64,000 bases of DNA from Rhizobium freirei PRF 81 (GCF_000359745.1 NZ_AQHN01000089.1:248001-312000); one strand, 5' to 3'; positions 17,474-27,021 are shown, numbered from the stretch's first letter. Notes: generated by a model not told the origin, from the sequence alone. Numbers and translations are program-made.

Positions 17474-18133
17474 CTACCGCGCCCCAAAAATCGCCGAGCC
17501 GACGCGGACGCTTGTTGCGCCGAAGGCCACGGCGATTTCATAGTCGCTCGACATGCCCATGGAGAGCTTTTCGACACCGGCCTGCTTGGCAAGCTTTGCG
17601 AGCAGGGCAAAATGCGGCCCCGGATTTTCCTCCGCCGGCGGAATGCACATCAGGCCCTCGATCGAAAGCCCGAGCTCCTTGCGGCACAAATCGACGAAAG
17701 CGACAGTATCGTCCGGTGCGATGCCTGCCTTTTGCGGCTCCAGGCCGGTATTGACCTGCACATAGAGCTGTAAAGCCTTGCCCTGCCGCTTCATTTCATC
17801 GGCGATCGCGCGCGCGATCTTTTCCCGGTCTACGGTTTCGATGACATCGAATAGCGCCACGGCATCCGCGGCCTTGTTCGATTGCAGCGGCCCTATCAGA
17901 TGCAGCTCGATGCCAGGCGTTTCGGCCTTCAACTCCGGCCACTTGCCCTGGCTTTCCTGCACGCGGTTTTCGCCGAACACACGCTGACCAGCAGAGATCG
18001 CCGGGCGGATCTGATCGGCATCGAACGTCTTGGAAACGGCAATGAGCTGCACCGAGCCGGCTTTTCGGCCAGACTGGCGTTCAGCCGCCGCGATATGGGA
18101 ACGGACTTCGTTCAGGCGCTCTTGAAGTTCCAT
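17474..18133 (-). CDS. YggS/PROSC family PLP-binding protein
   Basis: The 219-residue protein is a single-domain alanine-racemase-fold PLP carrier implicated in B6 homeostasis. The Schiff-base Lys is at about position 35 in IAVSKTF. Other conserved segments are FGENRVQES (about 53-61), HLIGPLQSNK (77-86), VQVNTG (about 127-132) and LSMGMSSDYE near residue 195, the phosphate-binding part. The ATG at 18133 has GAGGCGAAGAG immediately upstream; codons above this, to 18253, are not family-like. It is divergent from leuS with a 199-base gap. Confidence 0.92.
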   Translation of the reverse strand: MELQERLNEVRSHIAAAERQSGRKAGSVQLIAVSKTFDADQIRPAISAGQRVFGENRVQESQGKWPELKAETPGIELHLIGPLQSNKAADAVALFDVIETVDREKIARAIADEMKRQGKALQLYVQVNTGLEPQKAGIAPDDTVAFVDLCRKELGLSIEGLMCIPPAEENPGPHFALLAKLAKQAGVEKLSMGMSSDYEIAVAFGATSVRVGSAIFGAR

Positions 18134-18332
18134 CTCTTCGCCTCGATATTTCGCTTGCTTCTCAACCCCTGCAGTAATGAGGCAGGCCGGCTTTGCCAAG
18201 GGCGAAAGCGTCCGAATCCGGCTTTGCTTTGCAAGATAAGGCACTTGCTGCACCCGCTAAACTTGACGCTTGGGTGGTTTCGTGGTGAAGGTCACGCCTT
18301 ACTCCCCATGATTTTCCGGAATACAAGATCAG

Positions 18333-20963
18333 ATGACTATCGAACGTTATAATCCGCGCGACGCCGAGCCCCGCTGGCAGCAGAAATGGAACGAAGAAGA
18401 AGTCTTCGTTACCGACAACGCCGATCCGCGTGAGAAATATTACGTTCTGGAGATGTTTCCCTATCCTTCGGGCCGCATCCATATGGGCCACGTGCGCAAC
18501 TACGCCATGGGCGATGTCGTTGCCCGCTATAAACGCGCCCGCGGCTATAACGTACTGCATCCGATGGGCTGGGACGCCTTCGGCATGCCGGCGGAAAACG
18601 CTGCGCGCGACAACAAGGTGCATCCGAAGGAATGGACCTACCAGAACATCGCCTCGATGCGCACCCAGCTGAAGGCCATGGGCCTGTCGCTCGACTGGAG
18701 CCGCGAGTTCGCCACCTGTGACGTCGATTATTATCACCGCCAGCAAATGCTCTTCATCGACATGATGGAAAAGGGTCTCGTCTACCGCAAAAAGTCCAAG
18801 GTCAACTGGGACCCGGTTGACAACACCGTTCTCGCCAACGAGCAGGTCATCGACGGCCGCGGCTGGCGTTCCGGCGCACTCGTCGAGCAGCGCGAGCTGA
18901 CGCAATGGTTCTTCAAGATCACCGAATTCAGCCAGGATCTTCTGGATGCCCTGGATACGCTCGACCATTGGCCGGAAAAGGTGCGGCTGATGCAGAAGAA
19001 CTGGATCGGCCGGTCCGAGGGCCTGACCGTCCGCTGGGAGATCGTCCCGGAAACCGCGCCCAACAGCGATCGCGAGATCACGGTCTATACGACCCGTCCC
19101 GACACGCTGTTCGGAGCATCCTTCCTGGCGATCTCGGCCGACCATCCGCTCGCCAAGGAAGCTGCCGCCAAGGACCCGGCAATCGAAGCTTTCTGCGAGG
19201 AATGCCGTCGCGCCGGCACCTCGCTGGCTGCGCTCGAAACGGCCGAGAAGAAGGGCATGGACACGGGCATCCGAGTCCGCCATCCTTTTGACCCGTCCTG
19301 GGAGTTGCCTGTCTACATCGCCAATTTCGTGTTGATGGACTATGGCACGGGCGCCATCTTCGGCTGCCCGTCCGGCGATCAGCGCGATCTGGACTTCGCC
19401 CGCAAGTATGCCCTGCCCGTCGTAACGGTGGTCATGCCGAAGGACGGCGATGCCGCAAGCTTCAGCATCGGCGACACCGCCTATGACGGTGACGGCATCA
19501 TGATCAATTCCCGCTTCCTCGACGGCATGAGCATCGAAGAAGCCTTCGAGACTGTGGCGACGAAGCTCTCGGACACAAGCCTCGGCAATGCGCCGCAGGC
19601 TGAGCGCAAGGTGAATTTCCGCCTGCGCGACTGGGGCATTTCCCGTCAGCGCTATTGGGGCTGCCCGATCCCGGTCATCCATTGCGACGATTGCGGCGTG
19701 CTGCCGGTGCCGAAGAAGGATCTGCCGGTCAAGCTGCCGGACGACGTGACCTTCGACCAGCCCGGCAATCCGCTTGATCGGCACGCCAGCTGGCGCCATG
19801 TCGCCTGCCCGCAATGCGGCAAGGATGCCCGCCGTGAGACGGACACGATGGATACTTTCGTCGATTCGAGCTGGTATTTCGCCCGCTTCACCGCCCCTTG
19901 GGAAAGCCAGCCGACGGATCAGAAGGCCGCCAACCACTGGCTGCCCGTCGACCAGTATATCGGCGGCATCGAGCACGCGATCCTGCATCTGCTTTATTCG
20001 CGCTTCTTCACCCGCGCCATGCGCGAAACCGGCCATCTCGACGTGAAGGAGCCGTTCAAGGGCCTGTTCACGCAGGGCATGGTGGTGCATGAGACCTATA
20101 GCCGCGGTAACGGTCTGACGCGCGAATGGGTGTCGCCGGCCGATATCCGCATCGAGGAAGTCGACGGCCAGCGCCGCGCCACCTTGCTGTCGAACGGCGA
20201 GGACATCACCATCGGCGCGATCGAAAAGATGTCGAAGTCGAAGAAGAACGTCGTCGATCCCGACGATATCATCGCGTCCTACGGTGCCGATACGGCCCGC
20301 TTCTTCGTGCTCTCAGATTCGCCCCCCGATCGCGACGTCATCTGGTCGGAAGCCGGCGTCGAGGGTGCGCATCGCTTCACGCAGCGCATGTGGCGCCTCG
20401 TCTCCGAGGCAGCAGACGCGTTAAAGGTAGTCGAATCGAATCCGGCTAAGGATGGTGAGGCGCTGGCGATATCGCAGATCGCCCACCGTACGCTGAAGGC
20501 TGTTCAGGGCGACTACGACAAGCTCGCCTTTAACAAAGCCGTGGCCCGCATCTATGAGTTCGTCAATGCGCTGGCAGCGCCGCTGAGCAAGGTCGCAGCC
20601 GGCCAGGCCGATGCTGCCTATGGCTCCGCCGTTCGCGAAGCCGTCGAGATCCTGATCGCGCTCGTTGCGCCGATCACCCCACACCTGGCAGAAGAATGCT
20701 CGGCCGCGCTCGGCAACACCAATATGATCGCCACAAGCGCTTGGCCGATCTATGACGAAGCCCTCGTCATCGAAAACGAGATCATCTATCCCGTTCAGAT
20801 CAACGGCAAGAAGCGCGCCGAATTGACAATCGCGCGCGATGCAGATCAGAATGCGGTGCAACGGGCCGTGCTCGCCCTGGATGCTGTCAAAAGCGCATTG
20901 AATGATCAGGCGCCAAAGAAGATCATCGTCGTTCCACAAAGGATCGTGAACATTGTCGTCTGA
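18333..20963 (+). CDS. leuS: leucyl-tRNA synthetase
   Basis: This 876-residue class I synthetase charges tRNA-Leu. The HIGH-type signature is HMGH at 50-53 within MFPYPSGRIHMGHVRNY. The CP1 editing domain spans about 220-415 (TTRPDTLFGASFLAI, then GTGAIFGCPSGDQRD). KMSKSKKNVVDP starts at 632. The C-terminal anticodon and extension domains end with IIVVPQRIVNIVV. Length is standard for bacterial LeuRS. The gene overlaps lptE by 11 bases and leads an apparent leuS-lptE-holA operon. Confidence 0.97.
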   Translation: MTIERYNPRDAEPRWQQKWNEEEVFVTDNADPREKYYVLEMFPYPSGRIHMGHVRNYAMGDVVARYKRARGYNVLHPMGWDAFGMPAENAARDNKVHPKEWTYQNIASMRTQLKAMGLSLDWSREFATCDVDYYHRQQMLFIDMMEKGLVYRKKSKVNWDPVDNTVLANEQVIDGRGWRSGALVEQRELTQWFFKITEFSQDLLDALDTLDHWPEKVRLMQKNWIGRSEGLTVRWEIVPETAPNSDREITVYTTRPDTLFGASFLAISADHPLAKEAAAKDPAIEAFCEECRRAGTSLAALETAEKKGMDTGIRVRHPFDPSWELPVYIANFVLMDYGTGAIFGCPSGDQRDLDFARKYALPVVTVVMPKDGDAASFSIGDTAYDGDGIMINSRFLDGMSIEEAFETVATKLSDTSLGNAPQAERKVNFRLRDWGISRQRYWGCPIPVIHCDDCGVLPVPKKDLPVKLPDDVTFDQPGNPLDRHASWRHVACPQCGKDARRETDTMDTFVDSSWYFARFTAPWESQPTDQKAANHWLPVDQYIGGIEHAILHLLYSRFFTRAMRETGHLDVKEPFKGLFTQGMVVHETYSRGNGLTREWVSPADIRIEEVDGQRRATLLSNGEDITIGAIEKMSKSKKNVVDPDDIIASYGADTARFFVLSDSPPDRDVIWSEAGVEGAHRFTQRMWRLVSEAADALKVVESNPAKDGEALAISQIAHRTLKAVQGDYDKLAFNKAVARIYEFVNALAAPLSKVAAGQADAAYGSAVREAVEILIALVAPITPHLAEECSAALGNTNMIATSAWPIYDEALVIENEIIYPVQINGKKRAELTIARDADQNAVQRAVLALDAVKSALNDQAPKKIIVVPQRIVNIVV

Positions 20964-21474
20964 TAGTCTTTTCAAATTCGCCCGCATAGCCGGCGTAGCG
21001 TCTCTGATGGCCACTGCCGGTCTTCTGTCCGCCTGCCAGGTTAAGCCGCTCTATGCGGTCAGCACCGGCGTGACGCAGAAGCTATCGGAGGTTTCTTTCT
21101 CTGATGCCGGCTCTCGTGTCGGACAGGAAGTTCGCAATCAACTGATCTTTATTGCCGGACGCGGTGCCGGCGAGACGAAAACACCGAAGTATACCGTCGA
21201 TTTGAGCGTCTCTGCCGGTACTGCCGGGGTTCTCTATCTACCCTCCTCTGATACATCCGGAGCTGGCCGTACAAGCGTCACTGCAGCCTTCACACTCAAG
21301 GATGCCGTCACTGGCAAGGTGCTGAAATCCGGCAGCCGCTCAGTAACATCGCTCGTCGACTTCCCCACACAGGAATTCGCCAAGCATCGCGCAATCCTCA
21401 ACTCCGAAGATCGCGCTGCCCGCGAAGTTGCCGAGATGGTGGCTGCCGACATCGCTGCTGCGCTCAGCCGCTGA
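20953..21474 (+). CDS. lptE: LPS-assembly lipoprotein LptE
   Basis: The 173-residue product has an N-terminal hydrophobic signal (about 9-24) and a lipobox LLSAC at 24-28, so Cys28 should be lipidated and the protein anchored to the outer membrane. The size and position between leuS and holA are those of LptE, the plug of the LptD lipopolysaccharide translocon. Sequence conservation in this family is low, so the assignment rests on lipobox, length and synteny. The start is TTG at 20953, inside the leuS end, with AAAGGA about 10 bases upstream. The next gene, holA, begins 13 bases downstream. Confidence 0.85.
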   Translation: MSSDSLFKFARIAGVASLMATAGLLSACQVKPLYAVSTGVTQKLSEVSFSDAGSRVGQEVRNQLIFIAGRGAGETKTPKYTVDLSVSAGTAGVLYLPSSDTSGAGRTSVTAAFTLKDAVTGKVLKSGSRSVTSLVDFPTQEFAKHRAILNSEDRAAREVAEMVAADIAAALSR

Positions 21475-21487
21475 ACAAGAGCGCGGC

Positions 21488-22525
21488 ATGGCGGAAATCA
21501 AGTCTCACGAATTTGACGGATTCCTGCAAAATGCCGCGCGCAACTACCGGCTTTTCGTCATATACGGTCCGGATCGCGGCCTCGTTTCCGAGCGCGCCGC
21601 ACAGATTGCCGGCAAGACGGGCGTCGATCTGAACGACGCATTTTCCCTGATAAAGCTCGATGTCGGCGATCTGCAAAACGATGCCGGGCGCCTTCTTGAC
21701 GAGGTCAATGCCATCGGGCTGTTCGGAGGCGAGAAACTCGTCTGGATTCGTGGCGCCGCCAACGAAAAGGCGTTGATCGATTCGCTTCAGATTGTTGCGG
21801 AAACTCCCCCCGATGCAAGCTTCGTCATCATCGAGGCTGGCGATCTCAAGAAGGGATCGGGGCTGCGCAAGGTGGCCGAGCCGGCCCGCACCGTTGCCAT
21901 TATCCCCTGCTATGCCGACGATATAAGAGCGCTCAACGGCTTGATCGATACGGAGCTGGCAAACGAGAACTTGCGCATTGCGCCGGCCGCTCGGCAGACG
22001 CTTCTCGAACTCCTCGGTGGAGATCGCATCGCATCTCGCAACGAAGTCCGCAAATTGGCGCTTTATTGCCGAGGGCAGAGCGTGATCGAGGAGGAGCATG
22101 TCCTCGAGATCATCGGCGACGCCAGCGCCATATCCGCCGACGACGCGGTTGACGCCATTCTGAAAGGCGATTCGGAGAGCTTCCTTCGCGCCATCCAGAA
22201 GATTGCCTCATCGAAGACACCGATGTTTCTTGTGCTGCAGGGATGCTTGAAGCAATTTCAGCTGCTCGACACCATGCGAGCGGAAATGGACGAAAAACGA
22301 CTGGCTCCAGCCCAGGTGATGCAGACGCTAGGGCGTCACCTGCATTTTCGCCGCAAGCCTATCATCGAACAAGCGCTTAAGACCTGGAGCGCGCCAGCCA
22401 TCGCGCGTGAAATGAACAGGTTGCAATCCGCCATCCTTCAGACACGCCAGCGCGCCAGTCTCGAAGAGACCATCGCCACGCAGACCTTGCTGGCAACGAC
22501 GCTGCAATCGGCGCGCAAGGGCTGA
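21488..22525 (+). CDS. holA: DNA polymerase III subunit delta
   Basis: HolA is the clamp-loader delta subunit that opens the beta clamp. The 345-residue protein has the AAA+-like N-terminal domain with RLFVIYGPDRGLVSERA (about 21-37), no functional Walker A as expected for delta, and the helical C-terminal collar domain (PMFLVLQGCLKQFQLLDTM onwards). The ATG at 21488 lies 13 bases after the lptE stop. The frame upstream of it overlaps lptE and is not coding. It is the last gene of leuS-lptE-holA and is convergent with parB. Confidence 0.9.
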   Translation: MAEIKSHEFDGFLQNAARNYRLFVIYGPDRGLVSERAAQIAGKTGVDLNDAFSLIKLDVGDLQNDAGRLLDEVNAIGLFGGEKLVWIRGAANEKALIDSLQIVAETPPDASFVIIEAGDLKKGSGLRKVAEPARTVAIIPCYADDIRALNGLIDTELANENLRIAPAARQTLLELLGGDRIASRNEVRKLALYCRGQSVIEEEHVLEIIGDASAISADDAVDAILKGDSESFLRAIQKIASSKTPMFLVLQGCLKQFQLLDTMRAEMDEKRLAPAQVMQTLGRHLHFRRKPIIEQALKTWSAPAIAREMNRLQSAILQTRQRASLEETIATQTLLATTLQSARKG

Positions 22526-22596
22526 TTTTCAAATGCTGGGCAACTCTAGGAAAAATACGCAGTGGTTTGCCGCCAGAAATGCGTAAAGAAACAATA

Positions 22597-22636
22597 GGAT
22601 AGAGCGTTTTCGCCATTCGGGGAAAAGCGGAAATGG
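22597..22636. repeat. partial RIME-like repeat (copy D) between holA and parB
   Basis: GCGTTTTCGCC and GGGGAAAAGC (about 22604-22628) form an imperfect stem around ATTC. The block GAGCGTTTTCGCC...GAAAAGCGGAAA resembles the second half of copy C (55726-55755). It sits between convergent stop codons and may serve as a two-way terminator. Confidence 0.45.
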
Positions 22637-22650
22637 TCTATTGACCAAGC

Positions 22651-23535
22651 TTAGCGCCGCTCCAGCAGGCGGCAGATTTCTTCAAGCTGTTCCAGCGTCT
22701 TGTAGGATATCCTGACCTGGCCGCCATTGCCGCGGTGGTTGATCGAGACATCCAGCCCAAGCGTATCCGAAAGGGTGCGCTCCAGCGCCAGCGTATCGGA
22801 ATCCTTCTCATCCCTGTGGGCGCCGACAGGGCGGGGGTCGTTCTGAGCTTTGATGTCATTCTGCGCCAAGCGCTCGGCATCGCGAACCGACATGCCCTTG
22901 GACACGATCGTGCGAGCTAGGCCGGCCGGATCGGACGTCGACACCAGCGCTCGAGCGTGACCTGCCGACAGGCTGCCGGCGGCAAGCATGTCGCGCACCG
23001 GATCGGGCAGCTTCAGCAGACGGAGGGAGTTGGCAACATGGCTGCGGCTCTTGCCGATGATCTCGCCAAGATCATTCTGTGTATAACCATGCTCGGCGAT
23101 CAGCTGCTCATAGCCGAGCGCCTCTTCCAGCGGATTGAGGTCGGCACGCTGCACATTCTCGACAATGGCGATTTCCAGCGCGGTCTTGTCATCGACATCG
23201 CGAACGATGACCGGAATCTCGATAAGGCCGGCCAGTTGAGCCGCCCGCCAGCGTCTTTCACCGGCAATGATTTCATAACGATCTGTCGAAACCGTCCGAG
23301 CGACGACCGGCTGCACAATGCCGTGCTGGCGTATGGAGCTAGCGAGATCATGCAGTTCCGTCTCGTCGAAATAACGGCGAGGATTGCGAGGATTGCGCGA
23401 GATGAATTCGATCGGCACCAGGCGGTCCGGATTGACAGCCGGCCTTCCCGTCTCCACCGGCGTGGGCTGATCCATCTCCCCGATAAGAGCCGCCAAGCCA
23501 CGCCCAAGACGCCGTTTCGAAAGATCATCATTCAT
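22651..23535 (-). CDS. parB: chromosome partitioning protein ParB
   Basis: ParB binds parS, clamps DNA as a CTPase and spreads around the origin. The 294-residue protein has a basic N-terminal ParA-interacting tail (KRRLGRGLAALIG, about 7-19), the CTP-binding motif AGERRWRAAQ at 91-100 and PLEEALGYEQLIAEHG, a helix-turn-helix (YTQNDLGEIIGKSRSHVANS, about 152-171), and a C-terminal dimerisation part (LGLDVSINHRGNGGQVRISY). Four parS sites lie within 10 kb. It follows parA by 29 bases on the same strand and forms the end of the parA-parB part of the origin-proximal operon. Confidence 0.97.
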   Translation of the reverse strand: MNDDLSKRRLGRGLAALIGEMDQPTPVETGRPAVNPDRLVPIEFISRNPRNPRRYFDETELHDLASSIRQHGIVQPVVARTVSTDRYEIIAGERRWRAAQLAGLIEIPVIVRDVDDKTALEIAIVENVQRADLNPLEEALGYEQLIAEHGYTQNDLGEIIGKSRSHVANSLRLLKLPDPVRDMLAAGSLSAGHARALVSTSDPAGLARTIVSKGMSVRDAERLAQNDIKAQNDPRPVGAHRDEKDSDTLALERTLSDTLGLDVSINHRGNGGQVRISYKTLEQLEEICRLLERR

Positions 23536-23564
23536 AGCCGATACTCACTCTGGAACAAAATATA

Positions 23565-24362
23565 TCAGGCTGCAGCCTTGCGCTGCCGCTCCCGCTGAAT
23601 CACTTCCGAGGCCAATTGCAGATAGGCCTGACTGCCTGCGCATTTCAAATCATAAAGGATCGCGGGCTTGCCGTAGGAGGGCGCTTCGGACACGCGTACG
23701 TTGCGCGGAATCAACGTATGGTAGACTTTTTCTCCGAGATGCGTGCGAACATCGCTCACAACCTGCTGCGCGAGATTGTTACGGGAATCAAACATCGTCA
23801 GCACGATACCCTGAATATCCAGTGACGGGTTGACGGTGCGCCGCACCTGATCGACGGTCTCAAGCAGTTGGCTGAGACCCTCCAGGGCGAAGAACTCGCA
23901 CTGTAGCGGCACGAGAACAGAATGCGCCGCCGCCATGGCATTCATGGTTAACAAATTGAACGAAGGCGGGCAATCGACCAGAATATAGGAGAAGGAGAGG
24001 GCATCCGGACTATTGAGGGCGCGGCGCAGCCGAAATACTCGATCCGGCTGCTGCGCGATTTCCATCTCGACACCAAGCAAATCCATCGTCGACGGCACGA
24101 TGAAGAGATTCGGGACCGCCGTTTCCAAAACGGTTTCCAGAATCGTATGCGTTCCGGCCAGAAGATCATAGGACGACTGTTTCCGATCCCGCCGCTCAAT
24201 GCCCAGACCCGTGCTGGCATTGCCCTGCGGGTCAAGGTCGACGATCAATACGCGTTCGCCAATGGCGGCCAGCGCCGTCGCCAAATTGATCGCCGTCGTC
24301 GTTTTACCGACTCCGCCTTTTTGATTTGCGATGGTAATAATCCGGTTTCGCTCGCCGATCAT
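23565..24362 (-). CDS. parA: chromosome partitioning ATPase ParA
   Basis: ParA is the Walker-type ATPase that pulls ParB-parS complexes apart over the nucleoid. The 265-residue protein has the deviant Walker A KGGVGKTT at 15-22, LIVDLDPQGNASTGLG, and VDCPPSFNLLT (Walker B-like), followed by NVRVSEAPSYGKP. The start is uncertain: ATG at 24362 gives the usual length, while TTG at 24377 and GTG at 24371 would add a few residues. It is 21 bases downstream of rsmG and 29 bases upstream of parB. Confidence 0.95.
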   Translation of the reverse strand: MIGERNRIITIANQKGGVGKTTTAINLATALAAIGERVLIVDLDPQGNASTGLGIERRDRKQSSYDLLAGTHTILETVLETAVPNLFIVPSTMDLLGVEMEIAQQPDRVFRLRRALNSPDALSFSYILVDCPPSFNLLTMNAMAAAHSVLVPLQCEFFALEGLSQLLETVDQVRRTVNPSLDIQGIVLTMFDSRNNLAQQVVSDVRTHLGEKVYHTLIPRNVRVSEAPSYGKPAILYDLKCAGSQAYLQLASEVIQRERQRKAAA

Positions 24363-24383
24363 CTGCCGCACATCCAATTTCGG

Positions 24384-25001
24384 TTAAACCAGGCGCCGAA
24401 TGCGACTCAGTTCCAAAATGACGGAATCTCGCTCGACGACGCTTCGATGTTTTACCAGATCGAATTCCCAACGACCACGGGCTTTCTGGAGCTCCCGCTC
24501 GTAATCCCGGCCTTTATGCAGCACGAGACGCAGATTTTCGTTGCGCACCAACCAGGGTGCCGAATAGTCCAACAGCAAGTCAAGCTCTGCGAGCGCACGC
24601 GCCGAAATCCTATCGCAATGCTCGATAACGGCAGGCGCATCCTCGATTCGAACGGCGTGAACAGCACCGTGGGCCTGGCATTCTCGCAGGCAAACCCGCA
24701 GGAATGCCGCCTTCTTCTGATTGCTCTCTACCAAATCGACGTGGCCCGCGCCTCGCTCCGCCAGCAATATGGCGGTTATCACGCCCGGAAAACCGCCGCC
24801 GCTGCCGAGATCGACCCAATGATCGGCCTGCGGGTGGAGCTGGAAAATCTGAGCGCTATCGGCGATATGTCGCTTCCAAAGATCGTCGATCGTGGACGGT
24901 GCTACTAGGTTGATCGTCTTTGCCCATTTCAGAAAAAGTTGCGCAAAATGCTGCAACCGCTCCTGTGTTTCACGTGAAACACGTACACCGTTCAATTCCA
25001 T
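24384..25001 (-). CDS. rsmG: 16S rRNA (guanine-527-N7)-methyltransferase (GidB)
   Basis: RsmG uses SAM to methylate G527 of 16S rRNA. The 205-residue protein has WVDLGSGGGFPGV (SAM binding, about 61-73), HVDLVESNQKKAAFL and ISARALAELDLLL. I take ATG at 25001 (MELNGVRVSRETQ); TTG at 25016 is a possible earlier start. Residues 8-12 (VSRET) are encoded by a perfect parS palindrome, so part of the N-terminus is constrained by the DNA site. It is 28 bases downstream of mnmG on the same strand. Confidence 0.95.
   Translation of the reverse strand: MELNGVRVSRETQERLQHFAQLFLKWAKTINLVAPSTIDDLWKRHIADSAQIFQLHPQADHWVDLGSGGGFPGVITAILLAERGAGHVDLVESNQKKAAFLRVCLRECQAHGAVHAVRIEDAPAVIEHCDRISARALAELDLLLDYSAPWLVRNENLRLVLHKGRDYERELQKARGRWEFDLVKHRSVVERDSVILELSRIRRLV
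24966..24981. promoter_or_regulatory. parS centromere site 1 (perfect 16-base palindrome, inside rsmG)
   Basis: TGTTTCACGTGAAACA is an exact match to the canonical bacterial parS consensus. It lies near the 5' end of the rsmG coding sequence, about 6.6-7 kb left of the predicted origin. Confidence 0.95.
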
Positions 25002-25029
25002 ATTTTGGACTCTCAAACCTTGCAGGGAT

Positions 25030-26910
25030 TTAGGAAACCAGCCTGTGCTCTTCAGCGCCGCCGAGTTTCCTGAGATGTGCCAGAAGCAACGAGATTGCCG
25101 CCGGCGTCATCCCGTCTATGCGCGCCGCCTGCGCGATATTTCGTGGTCGAGACGCGGTCAACTTCTGCTTCAGCTCATTGGACAGACCCGACAGAACCGC
25201 AAAATCGAACTCTGCGGGAATAACGCGCTCCTCTTCCTTTCGAGCTTGAACGATATCCGCGGTCTGCCGATCCATATAAACAGCATAAGCCGCTTCAATC
25301 TCGATAGCTTCCGCGATACCACGCTCAATGGAAGCCAACTCGGGCCAAAGTCTGGAAAGCGCATCGATCGACTGGCCTGGATGGGACAGCAGCTCATACG
25401 CCGAACGCCGCTGACCATCCTTGTTCAGATGCATGCCGGCCTTCTCGGCCTCGCTTGGCGTGACCGTCAATCCCTTCAATCTGCTTCTGGTCTCCTCCAG
25501 AGCCTCCGAATAGCGATCGAAGCGTTGCGTCCGCGCGGAACCGACACAACCGATCTGAAGCCCGATTGGCGTCAGGCGCACATCCGCATTATCAGCCCGA
25601 AGTGACAGACGATACTCCGCCCGCGAGGTGAACATACGATAGGGTTCAGCAACGCCGCGCGAGGTCAGGTCGTCTATCATCACCCCTATATAGGATTCGG
25701 TTCGGCTGAATTCGATCGGTTCGCCACCGGAGGCGAGGCGCGCCGCATTCAAGCCGGCAACCAGACCTTGCGCACCGGCCTCCTCATAGCCAGTAGTACC
25801 ATTGATCTGGCCAGCCAGGAAAAGACCAGGGATCTTCTCGACTTCCAGAGACAGTTGTAGCTCGCGCGGATCGACATGATCATACTCGATCGCATAGCCG
25901 CATTGAAGAATGCGAACTCGTTCCAGACCCGGAATGGTTCGGATGAACGCTTCCTGCACGTCCTCGGGCAGAGAGGTCGAGATACCGTTCGGATAAACGG
26001 TTGTATCGTCCAGACCTTCTGGTTCCAGAAAAATCTGATGGCCGTCGCGCTCGCCGAACTTGACGATCTTATCCTCGATGGAAGGACAGTAGCGCGGGCC
26101 GACGCCTTCGATCTGGCCGGAATACATCGCAGAACGCCGCAGATTTTCGGCGATGATCTTATGAGTCTCCGGCGTGGTGCGCGTGACGCCGCACTCGATC
26201 TGCGGATTCACAATGGAATCCGTCATGAATGAGAAAGGTGTCGGATTCTCATCCGCACCCTGTCTGCCGACGGAATCCCAGTCTATCGTCGAGCCGTCGA
26301 GGCGCGCCGGCGTTCCAGTCTTCAAGCGTCCAAGCGACAGACCATAACGCAGCAATGTTCCCGAAAGCCCGACCGAAGGCCCTTCGCCGACACGGCCCGC
26401 CGGAATCTTCTTGTCGCCGATATGGATCAGACCACGCAGGAAGGTGCCGGTCGTCAGAACGACGGCGCCACAGCGGATCACTCTGCCATCCTTCAACACG
26501 ACGGCCGAAACTCGTCCATGCTCGATCGTCAAATCAAATGCATCGCCTTCGATGACGTCAAGATTGGCAGTCGCTTCGATTTCAGCCTGCATCGCAAGCC
26601 GATAGAGCTTGCGGTCGGCTTGCGTCCGCGGACCGCGAACGGCAGGGCCTTTCTTGCGATTGAGCATTCGAAACTGGATGCCGGCGGCGTCGGCAATCCG
26701 TCCCATGAGGCCATCAAGGGCGTCGATTTCACGCACCAGGTGGCCTTTACCAAGACCGCCAATGGCCGGATTACAGGACATGACGCCAATCGTTGCCCGC
26801 TTATGGGTGACAAGCGCTGTACGTGCGCCCAGGCGCGCAGCGGCGGCGGCGGCCTCGCTGCCGGCGTGGCCGCCCCCTACGACGATGACATCATAAATAT
26901 TGTCGAGCAT
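25030..26910 (-). CDS. mnmG: tRNA uridine-34 modification enzyme MnmG (GidA)
   Basis: MnmG works with MnmE to add the carboxymethylaminomethyl group at wobble U34. The 626-residue protein begins with the FAD dinucleotide fold DVIVVGGGHAGSEAA (about 7-21). It has CNPAIGGLGKGHLV (about 46-59), the GTFLRGLIHIGDKKIPAGR segment, IEFSRTESYIGVMIDDL and the C-terminal helical domain that docks MnmE. ATG at 26910 is preferred because GAGG lies 9 bases upstream; GTG at 26916 is an alternative. The 108-base gap to mnmE carries two parS sites. It leads mnmG-rsmG-parA-parB. Confidence 0.96.
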   Translation of the reverse strand: MLDNIYDVIVVGGGHAGSEAAAAAARLGARTALVTHKRATIGVMSCNPAIGGLGKGHLVREIDALDGLMGRIADAAGIQFRMLNRKKGPAVRGPRTQADRKLYRLAMQAEIEATANLDVIEGDAFDLTIEHGRVSAVVLKDGRVIRCGAVVLTTGTFLRGLIHIGDKKIPAGRVGEGPSVGLSGTLLRYGLSLGRLKTGTPARLDGSTIDWDSVGRQGADENPTPFSFMTDSIVNPQIECGVTRTTPETHKIIAENLRRSAMYSGQIEGVGPRYCPSIEDKIVKFGERDGHQIFLEPEGLDDTTVYPNGISTSLPEDVQEAFIRTIPGLERVRILQCGYAIEYDHVDPRELQLSLEVEKIPGLFLAGQINGTTGYEEAGAQGLVAGLNAARLASGGEPIEFSRTESYIGVMIDDLTSRGVAEPYRMFTSRAEYRLSLRADNADVRLTPIGLQIGCVGSARTQRFDRYSEALEETRSRLKGLTVTPSEAEKAGMHLNKDGQRRSAYELLSHPGQSIDALSRLWPELASIERGIAEAIEIEAAYAVYMDRQTADIVQARKEEERVIPAEFDFAVLSGLSNELKQKLTASRPRNIAQAARIDGMTPAAISLLLAHLRKLGGAEEHRLVS

Positions 26911-26963
26911 GATCACGATCCTCGATGAAGCCGTCTGTTTGGCACATCAATTTCTGGAGTCAA

Positions 26964-26985
26964 GAAGGTTTCACGTGAAACCTTC
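26964..26985. promoter_or_regulatory. parS centromere site 2 (extended 22-base palindrome)
   Basis: The core GGTTTCACGTGAAACC (26967-26982) differs from the consensus only at the outermost pair and keeps perfect symmetry. It is extended by GAA/TTC on each side to a 22-base palindrome. It lies in the mnmE-mnmG gap. Confidence 0.9.
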
Positions 26986-27005
26986 TCAGGCCGCTTTTAT
27001 CGGCG

Positions 27006-27021
27006 TGTTTCACGTGAATCA
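27006..27021. promoter_or_regulatory. parS centromere site 3 (one mismatch, overlaps mnmE stop codon)
   Basis: TGTTTCACGTGAATCA has a single mismatch to the consensus. Its last three bases are the reverse complement of the mnmE TGA stop codon (27019-27021). Its centre is 39 bases from that of site 2. Confidence 0.85.

Noticed and set aside
18162..20090. 642-codon reverse open frame overlapping leuS
   Set aside because: It lies antisense to well-conserved leuS motifs and has no recognisable domain.
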